NCBI GenBank assembly: GCA_020426505.1
Contig: JAGQPX010000067.1
Coordinates: forward strand, 1-64,000
Source of the DNA: Planctomycetaceae bacterium
GTDB lineage: Bacteria; Planctomycetota; Planctomycetia; Planctomycetales; Planctomycetaceae
DNA: 64,000 bases
Direction: 5' to 3'
The notes beneath the pieces are model-generated. The model was not told where the DNA came from. It ran no database searches and saw nothing but the letters and a program-made list of their open reading frames with translations. The position numbers were made by a program, and so were the translations under genes. Every line of letters begins with the position of its first letter. Position 1 is the first letter of the stretch. Shown piece after piece: positions 1 through 8,103 of the stretch.

Positions 1-467
1 TCGTAGCAGCGGGGAATCAGCTTCTCGATGGCCGAGCGCAGCGCAACGACCGGACGGACGCGTTTACCGGTGATCCGTTCGATCTCATCGATGATCTGGA
101 GGTTCTGCGGCTCCGCCAGTGCGACCGTCAGTTCATCACGCACACAGAAAAGTGCAATTGCATGCAGACGCTCGGCTTTTGCTCGTGGGATGATTTGCAC
201 GACCGCTGGGTCCACGAGGCCTTCCCGCAGTCGCACAGCCGGGATGCCGAGTTGGATGCCGATGAACGGAAGCAGATCCTCCTCATCAACGAATCCCATC
301 TCGCTGAGAACCTCACCGAGGCGGGAGCCCTTGGACTTCTGTTGTGTGAGGGCGGCTTCCAACTCGTGCGGGGCCAGCAGGCCGGCATGCATGAGCTGCT
401 CGCCCAACGGCGCGCCGCGATCGACATGCCCTTCCAGTGGAGGCGAAAGCAGCGCGGAGGTGCTCAT
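1..467 (-). CDS. Secretion/pilus assembly ATPase, N-terminal part with MshEN domain (cut by window edge)
   Basis: The first 155 residues are visible; the rest lies beyond the left edge. They form a GspE N-terminal (MshEN) domain with two copies of the Leu-Gly-x-x-Leu type motif, around residues 20-31 and 49-59 (RLGEVLSEMGF), then the alpha/beta part near 90-150. In MshE/PilB-type ATPases this domain binds c-di-GMP and the C-terminal RecA-like domain (not seen here) powers type II secretion or type IV pilus assembly. The ATG overlaps the stop of the upstream STAS gene as ATGA, so the two are translationally coupled. Because the ATPase core is missing, a stand-alone MshEN protein cannot be excluded. 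A c-di-GMP phosphodiesterase-type gene (HD-GYP) lies 3 kb away, divergently. Confidence 0.75.
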   Translation of the reverse strand, partial: MSTSALLSPPLEGHVDRGAPLGEQLMHAGLLAPHELEAALTQQKSKGSRLGEVLSEMGFVDEEDLLPFIGIQLGIPAVRLREGLVDPAVVQIIPRAKAERLHAIALFCVRDELTVALAEPQNLQIIDEIERITGKRVRPVVALRSAIEKLIPRCY

Positions 468-799
468 CGGGCAAAGCTCCTCACGGCTGAGGTCACGTCT
501 TCAAAAATCTCAAAGTGGCTGCCGACGCCAGTCGCACGCAGAATGTCATCACACAGGTAATTCGGTGCGGCAAGTTGCAACATGCCGCCACGACGGGCAC
601 AGAGATCAGCCGTGTCGAGCAGGAGCGTGAGGCCGTGACTGTCCAGCAGCGGGACATGCTCCAGGTCAAGCACGAAGCGGGGATGCCCCGAACTCAGGCA
701 TTCCTGAATGAGTGCCGAGAGATCTTCGGTCGTCTTGGAGGTGATCGGGTCCGATCCGTTGATGACGTTGACCGTTCCCTGTTGTGTGTTTTCGAACAT
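464..799 (-). CDS. STAS-domain protein (anti-sigma factor antagonist type)
   Basis: A 111-residue single STAS domain. The signature loop around residues 51-60 (LLDSHGLTLL) keeps the serine (Ser54) that is phosphorylated in SpoIIAA-like proteins. Such proteins act in partner-switching modules with a serine kinase and an anti-sigma or other target. No RsbW-like kinase gene is next to it; instead it sits 15 nt downstream of a histidine kinase gene and overlaps the MshEN ATPase start by 4 nt. I infer that it links the sensor kinase and response regulator to the secretion/pilus ATPase. The domain call is firm, the target unknown. Confidence 0.8.
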   Translation of the reverse strand: MFENTQQGTVNVINGSDPITSKTTEDLSALIQECLSSGHPRFVLDLEHVPLLDSHGLTLLLDTADLCARRGGMLQLAAPNYLCDDILRATGVGSHFEIFEDVTSAVRSFAR

Positions 800-814
800 G
801 TCAGGGTCGCGATC

Positions 815-2245
815 CTACAAGGGGAGTGTGACTGTGAAGCGGGAGCCTTCGTTGAGCGTGCTTTCGACCGTTGCACGACCTCCGTGCATGCGGATCACCT
901 CGTGCGTAAAGGCGAGTCCCAGTCCATTGCCCGAGATGTCCTTCACGCGTTCGTCTGCGCTTCGGTAGAACTTCTCGAACACGCGCGGCAGTTCGTCAGC
1001 CGCGATGCCGATACCCGTGTCCTGCACATGGAAGGCGATATGCGACGGACGCAACTCGATCTCGAACGTGACCCGACCTTCGTCTGGAGTGTATTTTGCT
1101 GCATTGCCGAGCAGGTTGACGAGTGCCGCATGGAATTTGTCCTTGTCGATCTTGAGTTTTGGCACTTTCGGGGGGCGCTTGATCTCAAAGTCGATGTGCT
1201 TCTTGTTCATTTGCGGCTGAACGTGATCAATCACGTCGTCGAGCAAGCGTCCGATGTCCGTCTCGTGGGCGTCCAGAGACATCGACCCTGATTCAATCTG
1301 GCTGACGTTGAGCACTTCATCCACAAACCGCGACAGGCGTGTCGCCTCGGAGTTGATGATGTTGCAGAACTCCTTCTGTTGCTCGACATCAATGCCTTCG
1401 TGAATCGCCAGTGTTTCGGCATACGCCTTGATGTTCGCCAGCGGCGTTCGCAGCTCGTGGGTTGCTGTCGAGACGAACTCGTTTCGGCTTTCATTGGCAA
1501 TGGCTTGCTGTGTGATGTCTCGGACAGTCCAGACGAATCGGTTTCGCACATCATCATGGATCGGATGACGCGAGATGCGCCAAACCCCATCTGCGACCTT
1601 GGTAGAACGACGTAGTTCGACGATCAGATTTCCTGAAGAACGCTTAAAAGCCTGCTTGACATCGCCAGCGTTGTACGCCGCCCGCAGCTCAGGGAGTGTG
1701 ACCAGGTTCTTCCCGATCACATCGTCCACCGACTCCGATTTCAGAAGTCCCGCGAAGGCATGGTTAGAAAGCACGATCGTTCCGTCTTTCTCCGTGACCA
1801 CGATCCCGTCGGACAGGCTGTTCAACACATCGAGCAGTCGCCCCTCTTTTCGGCTTGAGAGAGCCGAGGAGACCCGTTGTTCGAGTGCCACAAGCGAGTC
1901 CTGGGTTGAAAGTCGCTCGATGAGCCGGTTCCAGCCGATGATTGTGGGCTCGGCTCCCGGCAAGGTTTGGAAAACCGAAAGGTCGTGGTCGGATGTCCCA
2001 GCCAGTTGAAGTAGCTGCTGCTCAATGACCGATGTCTGACGGACCGTTTGATGTAACACCATTCCTCCGAATGCCAGCAATACGGCTGGACCGATCGCAG
2101 CAAGTGGCACCAGACTGGCCAGAGATCCGCGAAACGCGAGTGTCAGTGTCGTCACCAGGCAGATCAGCAGACCTGCCAGCGCAAAGACCAGGTACCTCCC
2201 GACGAGCCGTCGGGTGAGAGGGACCGGTTGTTTCGCACCGAGCAT
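815..2245 (-). CDS. Membrane sensor histidine kinase (PAS, HisKA, HATPase)
   Basis: About 476 residues. Two N-terminal membrane segments (roughly residues 15-38 and 43-65) are followed by a PAS domain (about 135-245) and a HisKA box with the phospho-accepting His in FVSTATHELRTPL (about residue 263). The ATPase domain has an N box (LVNLLGNAAKYTPDEG), a G1 box (DTGIGIA) and a G2 box (GNGLGLAF). There is almost no periplasmic loop, so the signal is probably membrane-borne or cytoplasmic through PAS. I chose the ATG at 2245 because a GAGG motif lies 7 nt upstream; a TTG at 2296 would overlap the preceding gene. The response regulator gene ends 25 nt upstream. Confidence 0.9.
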   Translation of the reverse strand: MLGAKQPVPLTRRLVGRYLVFALAGLLICLVTTLTLAFRGSLASLVPLAAIGPAVLLAFGGMVLHQTVRQTSVIEQQLLQLAGTSDHDLSVFQTLPGAEPTIIGWNRLIERLSTQDSLVALEQRVSSALSSRKEGRLLDVLNSLSDGIVVTEKDGTIVLSNHAFAGLLKSESVDDVIGKNLVTLPELRAAYNAGDVKQAFKRSSGNLIVELRRSTKVADGVWRISRHPIHDDVRNRFVWTVRDITQQAIANESRNEFVSTATHELRTPLANIKAYAETLAIHEGIDVEQQKEFCNIINSEATRLSRFVDEVLNVSQIESGSMSLDAHETDIGRLLDDVIDHVQPQMNKKHIDFEIKRPPKVPKLKIDKDKFHAALVNLLGNAAKYTPDEGRVTFEIELRPSHIAFHVQDTGIGIAADELPRVFEKFYRSADERVKDISGNGLGLAFTHEVIRMHGGRATVESTLNEGSRFTVTLPL

Positions 2246-2270
2246 TGCATGTCCTCTTCCTGTGACGGGT

Positions 2271-2687
2271 TCATGCGACCACAGAGGACTGGTCAACTGT
2301 CACGACAGGTCTGTCAAGGAGTGACTTGGCCAGCGTGACCAGTTCGACCGGGCTGAATGGCTTGCTCAGCACTTGTGAGAGCCCGTATTCCACTTTCATG
2401 CGAGCCGTGTCGATCTCCATCCCCTTCGCGGAGCAAATGACGATCGGGAGGTCCTTCAGCTTCGCGGAATGCCGAATATGATGGCACAGCTCCTCGCCTG
2501 ACATGCCCGGCATCTGAATGTCGGAGAAGACCAGATCGAATTCCTGTTCATCGATCCGTTTTGCGGCTTCAGCCCCATTTGTCTCTGCGACGACTTCGAA
2601 ACCGACCCGCTCCAGGTTGAAGCGGATTACATTGTTCATCGCCGGATTGTCTTCTGCAACCAGAATTCGTTTGCGTTCGTTACTCAT
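2271..2687 (-). CDS. Single-domain response regulator (CheY-like)
   Basis: A 138-residue stand-alone receiver domain. Acidic pocket residues are Glu12-Asp13, the phospho-acceptor is Asp56 (FSDIQMPG), the switch serine is Ser86 and the conserved Lys is Lys109. There is no output domain, so it acts through protein contact, as CheY and Spo0F do. It lies directly upstream of the histidine kinase gene in the same direction and is likely its partner. The STAS and MshEN genes downstream suggest the phospho-relay affects pilus or secretion machinery; that is inference. Confidence 0.9.
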   Translation of the reverse strand: MSNERKRILVAEDNPAMNNVIRFNLERVGFEVVAETNGAEAAKRIDEQEFDLVFSDIQMPGMSGEELCHHIRHSAKLKDLPIVICSAKGMEIDTARMKVEYGLSQVLSKPFSPVELVTLAKSLLDRPVVTVDQSSVVA

Positions 2688-2741
2688 GACACTGCACCAG
2701 GGGAAGGGCTTCGTCGGTTTAGAGAGGTGGAGTCGTCCGAC

Positions 2742-3167
2742 TCACCAGGCGAACTCTGTCGCGTCGGTCGTGTTCACTCGGATCTCACCGGTTGTCGGGT
2801 TGTAGATCCAACCTTCACCACCCGCGGTCACTGCAACGAGCGGGTCCGCAGCCGACGCAAGAACAGTGGCATCGTCCGCGTTCGTACCGACCTGCGGCGC
2901 AGGGAATGACCCTTGAAGGAACGGCAACAACGTCGTCTGCAAGGGGTCTGCTGGATAGGCGCCGTTTTGAGCCCGGGAGAGCTCGATGGCACTCCGTAGA
3001 ACTCCCAACGACTGACGCGTGGCTGAGATGCGGGCATCGCCTGCGGTATCGAACATTCGGGGTGCGGCCACGGCCGTGATGATCCCCAGCACGAGGACCA
3101 CGATCACCAGTTCCACGAGAGTGAAGCCGGAACGATCTTTGTTTCGGAGGGGGTGAGAACAATTCAT
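2742..3167 (-). CDS. Prepilin / type II secretion major pseudopilin-like protein (GspG-like)
   Basis: A 141-residue protein with a 14-residue basic leader ending in Gly14 and a canonical prepilin site GFTLVEL (Phe at +1, Glu at +5), then a hydrophobic helix to about residue 37. The rest is a small C-terminal domain as in GspG/PulG-type pseudopilins (Asn-Pro-Thr-Thr-Gly-Glu near the C-terminus). After cleavage by the prepilin peptidase it would assemble into a pilus or pseudopilus. It is the first gene of the minus-strand set that continues with the response regulator (54 nt downstream). The divergent 327-bp gap before the HD-GYP gene probably holds its promoter. Confidence 0.85.
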   Translation of the reverse strand: MNCSHPLRNKDRSGFTLVELVIVVLVLGIITAVAAPRMFDTAGDARISATRQSLGVLRSAIELSRAQNGAYPADPLQTTLLPFLQGSFPAPQVGTNADDATVLASAADPLVAVTAGGEGWIYNPTTGEIRVNTTDATEFAW

Positions 3168-3494
3168 GGTGACTGCAACCTTGGGAAGTGACCCTGCCTG
3201 AAGAGAGTGAGCGGGTTCTCCTCAGTACCAACAACCAACTGCGACGGAGACGAGACCGTCGCGACTTGTGAAATCGTAGGTCGCAAATCGGTCGATGCGA
3301 AAACACAACAGGCAAGTCGTCAGTTTTCCCAATACGGTTCTGACGATTATTACGGGAGAAGAAGTTGATCCGATGGGGCATCCGCATCGAGAGACACACC
3401 ACATTTCCTCCCCGCACGAAACGGAATCGTGACCTAGATTTAGGACTAAGGCTCGCACGTACGCCTCCCGAGCGAACAGGTTCAGCACAATCCC
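3168..3494. other. Divergent intergenic region between prepilin and HD-GYP genes
   Basis: 327 bp separate two divergently read genes, so promoters for both sides should be here. I found no confident sigma-70 or sigma-54 promoter pair, riboswitch or coding sequence by eye. The stretch is less GC-rich than its surroundings near 3300-3360. Confidence 0.5.
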
Positions 3495-5132
3495 ATGTCC
3501 CATGACTCACCAACATTGACGGCGGAGACAATCGATTCCGTACGTCGGTTTGCCGGATTCCTGGAAGAGCGAATCGGTGTGCCCTTTTCTCTGTGTGTTG
3601 TGAACGGAAGTGATTCTGGAGACCAGACAGATCCGCCTCCGGCGCTGATCACGAACACTGATCTCGAGCACATGGCCGGGACAGCAGAGCGCCGTGGCTT
3701 CGCACTCAGTTCGTGCGATGAGCGGCATACGACCACGGTCGTGCGAGTGCCAGGAATTCCTGCCACGCAAATGCTGGCAGTGGGCGTGGTGCCCACCAAA
3801 CAGACGTCCATGCTCGAGCGACTTGTGAGTACGACGTTGCAATTGGCATTGCATCAAAGCCACCTTCATGAGAAATCCAATGAACTGAACTCCTGCCTCG
3901 AACAACTGACCTATGACATGGAGGAGCAGACGTGGCTGAGGATGCTCGCCGAACAGATGCGGCTCTGCGATGTTCGTGTGACAGTGAAGAGCGTAGCCGT
4001 CGAGGTCCTTACGTCGTTGCAGGGGCTCATCTACGCAGAATCTGTCGCCTTGTTCCGCTCAGGGTCCAGTCCGGCCGACAACCACGTCACCTGGGTGGGC
4101 CCACAGCTGGTCAACGATCAGTTCTGGCGACGCTGGCTGTGGGAGGAGGAGGGCACAACTTCTCCTCTTCCGAAGATCGCCAACGGTGGTCGCGTCGAAC
4201 CGCCGTTCCGTGCCTCGGGAGTTAACTCCATCGTTGCCGTGCCACTCACGTCATCAGGCCGGGTGTCCGGCTGGCTGGTGGCCGTTAACAGATTGACTCA
4301 GGAAGCAGGAGCCTACAACGGCTTCGCGGCCAGTGAGATGGAGTTCGGCACCGTCGAGGCAAGTCTGATGGCGGCAGCTGCGACGCTGATCGCAACACAC
4401 TCACACAACGTTGACCTGCTCCATGAGCAGGAGGCCCTTGTGCTGGGAGTCATCCGCTCCATGAGTCGTGCCATCGACGCGAGAGATCCCTACACGCGTG
4501 GTCACAGCGATCGTGTCGGCTGGTATGCACAACTCATTGCCGAACAGATGGGTCTTCCGACTGAGCAACGGGATCGAATCTACATCTGTGGCCTGCTTCA
4601 TGACGTCGGCAAGATCGGCGTTCCGGATCATATCCTGCTCAAACCGGACCGGCTGACGGACGCACAATTTGACATGATCAAGCAGCATCCGCAGACCGGC
4701 TACGACATCGTCAAGAATCTCAAGCAGTTCGACGACCTGCTTCCCGGAATCTTGCATCACCATGAGGCGATTGACGGCAGCGGTTACCCACGCGGTCTGA
4801 TGGGGGAAGAGATCCCTCTGCAGGCACGCATTCTGGCTGTGGCGGACTCCTTCGATGCGATGACGAGTGACCGGCCTTATCGCAATGGCATGTCGGATGT
4901 CAAAGCCTTTGGGATCCTCCGCGAACAGTCGGGAATTCAATGGGATGCCGGCGTCGTGAGAGCCTTTTTGCAAATCCCTGTCGAGAAACGGCAGGGGCAC
5001 CTCCGCATGGGGACCGATGGTCCTTGTGTCGTCGAGGGTTCGATTGAGGAGTTCATCACACCGGCGACAATCAATGCGGACATCGACTCACTGCTGGCCG
5101 AAGTGGCCGCCGAGCATTCCCCGATCATCTGA
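3495..5132 (+). CDS. HD-GYP domain protein with GAF-like sensor region (c-di-GMP phosphodiesterase type)
   Basis: 545 residues. Residues about 160-305 form a GAF-like sensor region; the N-terminal 120 residues look like another sensory domain. The HD-GYP domain spans about 318-505 with His369-Asp370 (LLHDVGKIG), the His-His-Glu motif at 422-424 and the GYP motif at 430-432 (DGSGYP). Proteins with these residues hydrolyse c-di-GMP to pGpG or GMP using a metal centre. There are no membrane segments, so it is probably cytosolic. The pseudopilin gene that follows is 15 nt downstream, and an MshEN c-di-GMP-type receptor is encoded nearby, which suggests local control of a pilus/pseudopilus. Confidence 0.9.
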   Translation: MSHDSPTLTAETIDSVRRFAGFLEERIGVPFSLCVVNGSDSGDQTDPPPALITNTDLEHMAGTAERRGFALSSCDERHTTTVVRVPGIPATQMLAVGVVPTKQTSMLERLVSTTLQLALHQSHLHEKSNELNSCLEQLTYDMEEQTWLRMLAEQMRLCDVRVTVKSVAVEVLTSLQGLIYAESVALFRSGSSPADNHVTWVGPQLVNDQFWRRWLWEEEGTTSPLPKIANGGRVEPPFRASGVNSIVAVPLTSSGRVSGWLVAVNRLTQEAGAYNGFAASEMEFGTVEASLMAAAATLIATHSHNVDLLHEQEALVLGVIRSMSRAIDARDPYTRGHSDRVGWYAQLIAEQMGLPTEQRDRIYICGLLHDVGKIGVPDHILLKPDRLTDAQFDMIKQHPQTGYDIVKNLKQFDDLLPGILHHHEAIDGSGYPRGLMGEEIPLQARILAVADSFDAMTSDRPYRNGMSDVKAFGILREQSGIQWDAGVVRAFLQIPVEKRQGHLRMGTDGPCVVEGSIEEFITPATINADIDSLLAEVAAEHSPII

Positions 5133-5147
5133 TGCAGGGGGCTGATC

Positions 5148-5657
5148 ATGTTGAATCGAACACCCGTCGATGCGCATCAAAGAGAACGTCGGGCCGTTTC
5201 GCTGGTCGATCTGGTGATCACAGTCCTGGTGATGGGCATCCTCTCAGCCGTCGCTGCCCCAAAATTCGCGGGAGCACTCAGCGGGTATCAGGTCGAGACG
5301 GCGGCCCAACAGATTGCGGCTGATCTCAACTACGCCCGCAAGCATGCCATCCAGCGGAGCGCAGACTTCACAGTCACGTTCACCGTATCCCCCGCTCAGT
5401 ATGAACTCGAAGGCATCAGCAGCCTGAACAGCGACAGCCAGTCGTTCCTCATTGTGCTCACAGACGAAGGCTACGATGTGACCTTCACCAGTGTCGATAT
5501 CGACGGTGAGTTCGATGTGACGTTCAACGAATACGGAATGCCGTTCACGGGAAGTCCACAAACCGCGGTTGTCTCCGGTCAGATCGTCGTTCGCTCGGGG
5601 AGTGACATACGCACTGTCAGCATCGATCCCGACACGGGTCGCGCGGAGGTGCTGTGA
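5148..5657 (+). CDS. GspH/FimT-like minor pseudopilin with unusual processing site
   Basis: 169 residues, preceded by an AGGGGG ribosome binding site. The N-terminus has a basic leader and a hydrophobic helix (about residues 17-40) followed by the typical YQVETAAQQIAADLNYARK region of GspH/FimT pseudopilins. The processing site reads Arg-Ala-Val-Ser-Leu-Val-Asp-Leu: the usual Gly at -1 is Ala16, and the usual Glu at +5 is Asp21. Both changes are tolerated only partly in well studied prepilins, so processing or assembly may differ. The gene ends in TGATG, overlapping the next start. Confidence 0.8.
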   Translation: MLNRTPVDAHQRERRAVSLVDLVITVLVMGILSAVAAPKFAGALSGYQVETAAQQIAADLNYARKHAIQRSADFTVTFTVSPAQYELEGISSLNSDSQSFLIVLTDEGYDVTFTSVDIDGEFDVTFNEYGMPFTGSPQTAVVSGQIVVRSGSDIRTVSIDPDTGRAEVL

Positions 5658-7255
5658 TGCAACGATGGACAGACCAAACACACAGTGACTCGCGTCGCGG
5701 TTACACATTGATCGAGTTGATCGTCAGCATCGGGTCCGCCAGCGTTCTCACGGCTGGATTGGCGTCCGCTGTGATTGTCGCCAACGGAGGGTTGAGTGCG
5801 CCGGAGTCACCCGATGGACAACGCCTTGATGCCTCGGATGTTCATCGCCAGTTGCTGAGTGACCTGCGTCACGCCCAGTCGTTCTCCGAGCGCACAGACA
5901 CCGCGGTGACGTTCACTGTGCCTGACAGAGATGGCGACGGGTTTCCGGACACACTGAGATATGCCTGGTCGGGCCCCCCCAACAATCTCCTGGAATTCTC
6001 GATGAATGGCGGCACCTCGGTCACGCTTGCTGAGGACGTGCAGGACTTTGAGCTGTCGTACCTCACACAAACCTTGATCGCACCGACCGTCATTGAGGAC
6101 GAAGGCACAAACGGCAGCCGCTTGCTGTTCATCTCCGGCGCCATCCAGCTCGACGCGGAGTTGTCGTTCTTCCAGCTCCTAGCGGGGGAAATCGCACCAA
6201 CGACGACTTCAGCCTTTGAAGACGATCTGATCTCGCTCTTCGAGTCCTGGGGATACGAGGTCACGAAGGTTGCCGCCGAGCAGACGACTCTGTTGCAAGA
6301 GGAACTGGTGAGCGCGGATGTGGTTTACGTGTCATCGGAACCATTGACGGCCTCGATCAGTCCAGGAGTTTTAGCTTCGACCACTGCAGGAGTCGTCAAT
6401 GCTCAGGAGGTGCACTCGTCGACGTTCGGATTCAGCAGCACGGTGGGAGACTGGGATGCCACGGGATTCGATCCGACAAACACACCCCATTACATTACGA
6501 CCGGATACCCAGTTGATACTTGGGTGACGATGCTGAGTTCTCGCGGCGACGGATTTGCCGTCGATGGCACACTGTCATCCGACTTGACCGTGCTGGGCAC
6601 ACTTGGCCAATCGGACGCCTATGGCCTTGTCGCCCTGTATTCCGGATCAACAACATACGACGCTCGCACAGTCCCCGGTCGGCGGGTTCAGATTCCCTTC
6701 CCGCAATCATCGTCACCCGTCTCCGCCCTGACGGCTGATGGCCAGACGATCCTCAGGAACGCCGTCGATTGGGCAGCTGGCGCCGGGGAAGATCCGGTCG
6801 ACGAGTCGAACTTCGGCTTCGATGAAGTCTTCACGGAGGCTGCCTCAGGACTGAGACAAACACAACTGGCGACACAGGTCAAACTCTTTGAGTCAGGGAC
6901 CGTCACCAGTTTGACCGCGTATGTCGGTGGGCAGAACAGCAACGTTCGACTCGCCATCTATGCAGATGCCGGCGGTGAGCCGGGGAGCCTGATCGCAGAG
7001 ACGGCTGTCGCCAACACCACCTCCGCCATGCAGAGGCTGACCATTGATCTCCCGGACGTTCCACTCCCTGCGGGAGACTACTGGCTGGCGATCGGGCTGG
7101 CTCATAACAACCAGCAGATCGTCCGCACAGGCGGCGGACAGTCTCGGTTCCTCAGCCATGCCGCCGCTAGCAGCGGATTCCTCGCCAACTGGGGAACGTC
7201 CGCTCAAAAAGGTGACAGCCAGATCTCGATCTACGGCAGCTACATTCCCGATTGA
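5657..7255 (+). CDS. Multi-domain pseudopilin (GspJ-like) fused to two extracellular modules
   Basis: 532 residues, against roughly 200 for an ordinary minor pseudopilin. Residues 1-145 are a pseudopilin: leader, canonical GYTLIEL site (Gly15, Glu at +5), hydrophobic helix and a GspJ-like domain. Residues about 150-375 form an alpha/beta module resembling a ThuA/amidotransferase-like fold (FESWGYEVTKV, DVVYVSSE, GVVNAQE). Residues about 383-532 form a beta-rich lectin/anchor-like module (VRLAIYADAGGEPGSLIAET, PAGDYWLAIG). The ATG at 5657 overlaps the previous stop; a GTG at 5654 is possible. Module names beyond the pseudopilin part are inferred from pattern only. Confidence 0.8.
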   Translation: MQRWTDQTHSDSRRGYTLIELIVSIGSASVLTAGLASAVIVANGGLSAPESPDGQRLDASDVHRQLLSDLRHAQSFSERTDTAVTFTVPDRDGDGFPDTLRYAWSGPPNNLLEFSMNGGTSVTLAEDVQDFELSYLTQTLIAPTVIEDEGTNGSRLLFISGAIQLDAELSFFQLLAGEIAPTTTSAFEDDLISLFESWGYEVTKVAAEQTTLLQEELVSADVVYVSSEPLTASISPGVLASTTAGVVNAQEVHSSTFGFSSTVGDWDATGFDPTNTPHYITTGYPVDTWVTMLSSRGDGFAVDGTLSSDLTVLGTLGQSDAYGLVALYSGSTTYDARTVPGRRVQIPFPQSSSPVSALTADGQTILRNAVDWAAGAGEDPVDESNFGFDEVFTEAASGLRQTQLATQVKLFESGTVTSLTAYVGGQNSNVRLAIYADAGGEPGSLIAETAVANTTSAMQRLTIDLPDVPLPAGDYWLAIGLAHNNQQIVRTGGGQSRFLSHAAASSGFLANWGTSAQKGDSQISIYGSYIPD

Positions 7256-7923
7256 CGATCAACCCACAACGCGAGATGCGACAACACACGTCCACAATCC
7301 GATCATCCCGGCGAGGCATCACGCTCGTCGAAGTGGCCATCAGCACACTCCTGGTCGGGTTGGTCATGGTCGCCTCGCTGCGCTCTGTGGCGAGTGTGAT
7401 GCGCACGTTTCAGGTGGCGTCCGATCAGGGAGAGGCGATGGACCTTGCCCGCGAGCTGATGGCCGAGATCACACAACATGCGTACCAGGACCCGGAGGAG
7501 CCGGGAAAAAACTTGGGCACCAATAGCGGAGAGTCGGGCGGTGATCGGGAAGACTTCGATGATGTCGATGATTACTACGGCTGGTCCGCCTCGCCGCCGG
7601 AGACTCAGGAGGGAGAAGAGTTGACTGAATTCGTCGGATGGACGCGCTCGGTCGTCGTGAAGAAGGTCAGTTCTAGCGATCCAACCGTTGTCCGGAATGA
7701 CAACTCCGCAGATCAAGGAGTGAAGCGTATTGCCGTAACTGTGACCGATCCGGAAGGGGCGTCAGTGACGCTTACCTCAATCCGAGCCATTAGCGGTGCT
7801 CAGGAAGAACCTCTGGGGATTGATGCGACCATCGTGAGCGCCGTCGATGTCACCCTGAAGGTCGGCACCAGCCCGGTCATCGAGTCGGGCACATCCCTCG
7901 TCAATCACGCACTCGATCAATGA
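7252..7923 (+). CDS. Minor pseudopilin (GspI/PilV-like)
   Basis: 223 residues. The prepilin site is RGITLVEV (Gly22, Glu at +5), followed by a hydrophobic helix (VAISTLLVGLVMVASLRSV) and an acidic, soluble C-terminal domain. The TTG start at 7252 overlaps the previous stop as TTGA; an ATG at 7276 is an alternative that would shorten the leader by eight residues. It follows the GspH-like and GspJ-like genes, the usual company of a GspI-type protein in type II secretion pseudopili. The acidic run near residues 95-125 is unusual. Confidence 0.8.
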   Translation: MTINPQREMRQHTSTIRSSRRGITLVEVAISTLLVGLVMVASLRSVASVMRTFQVASDQGEAMDLARELMAEITQHAYQDPEEPGKNLGTNSGESGGDREDFDDVDDYYGWSASPPETQEGEELTEFVGWTRSVVVKKVSSSDPTVVRNDNSADQGVKRIAVTVTDPEGASVTLTSIRAISGAQEEPLGIDATIVSAVDVTLKVGTSPVIESGTSLVNHALDQ

Positions 7924-7952
7924 CTCCCGAACCACCATCCAACAACAACCCT

Positions 7953-8087
7953 CGGGTGGCATGGCGTCACAGCGATAGCTGGGTCGCCATGTTCAAGAAT
8001 CACTGAGCAACATGCTCACCCGCCTATCGGCGTGAGAGCATGCCACCCGACGACAACTGAATCCCAAGCCGACGGCTCTGCCGTCGG
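7953..8087. repeat. Composite palindromic intergenic element
   Basis: An 11-bp perfect inverted repeat (CGGGTGGCATG at 7953-7963 and its complement at 8039-8049) encloses a smaller stem-loop (8010-8040, with CGCC-TATC-GGCG at the tip). It is followed by a tight 8-bp hairpin, CCGACGGC-TCT-GCCGTCGG, at 8069-8087. It lies between the GspI-like and PilX/GspK-like genes. It looks like a REP-type repeat, but no second copy is visible in this window. Confidence 0.6.
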
Positions 8088-8103
8088 TCTGGGGCGAACA
8101 ACC

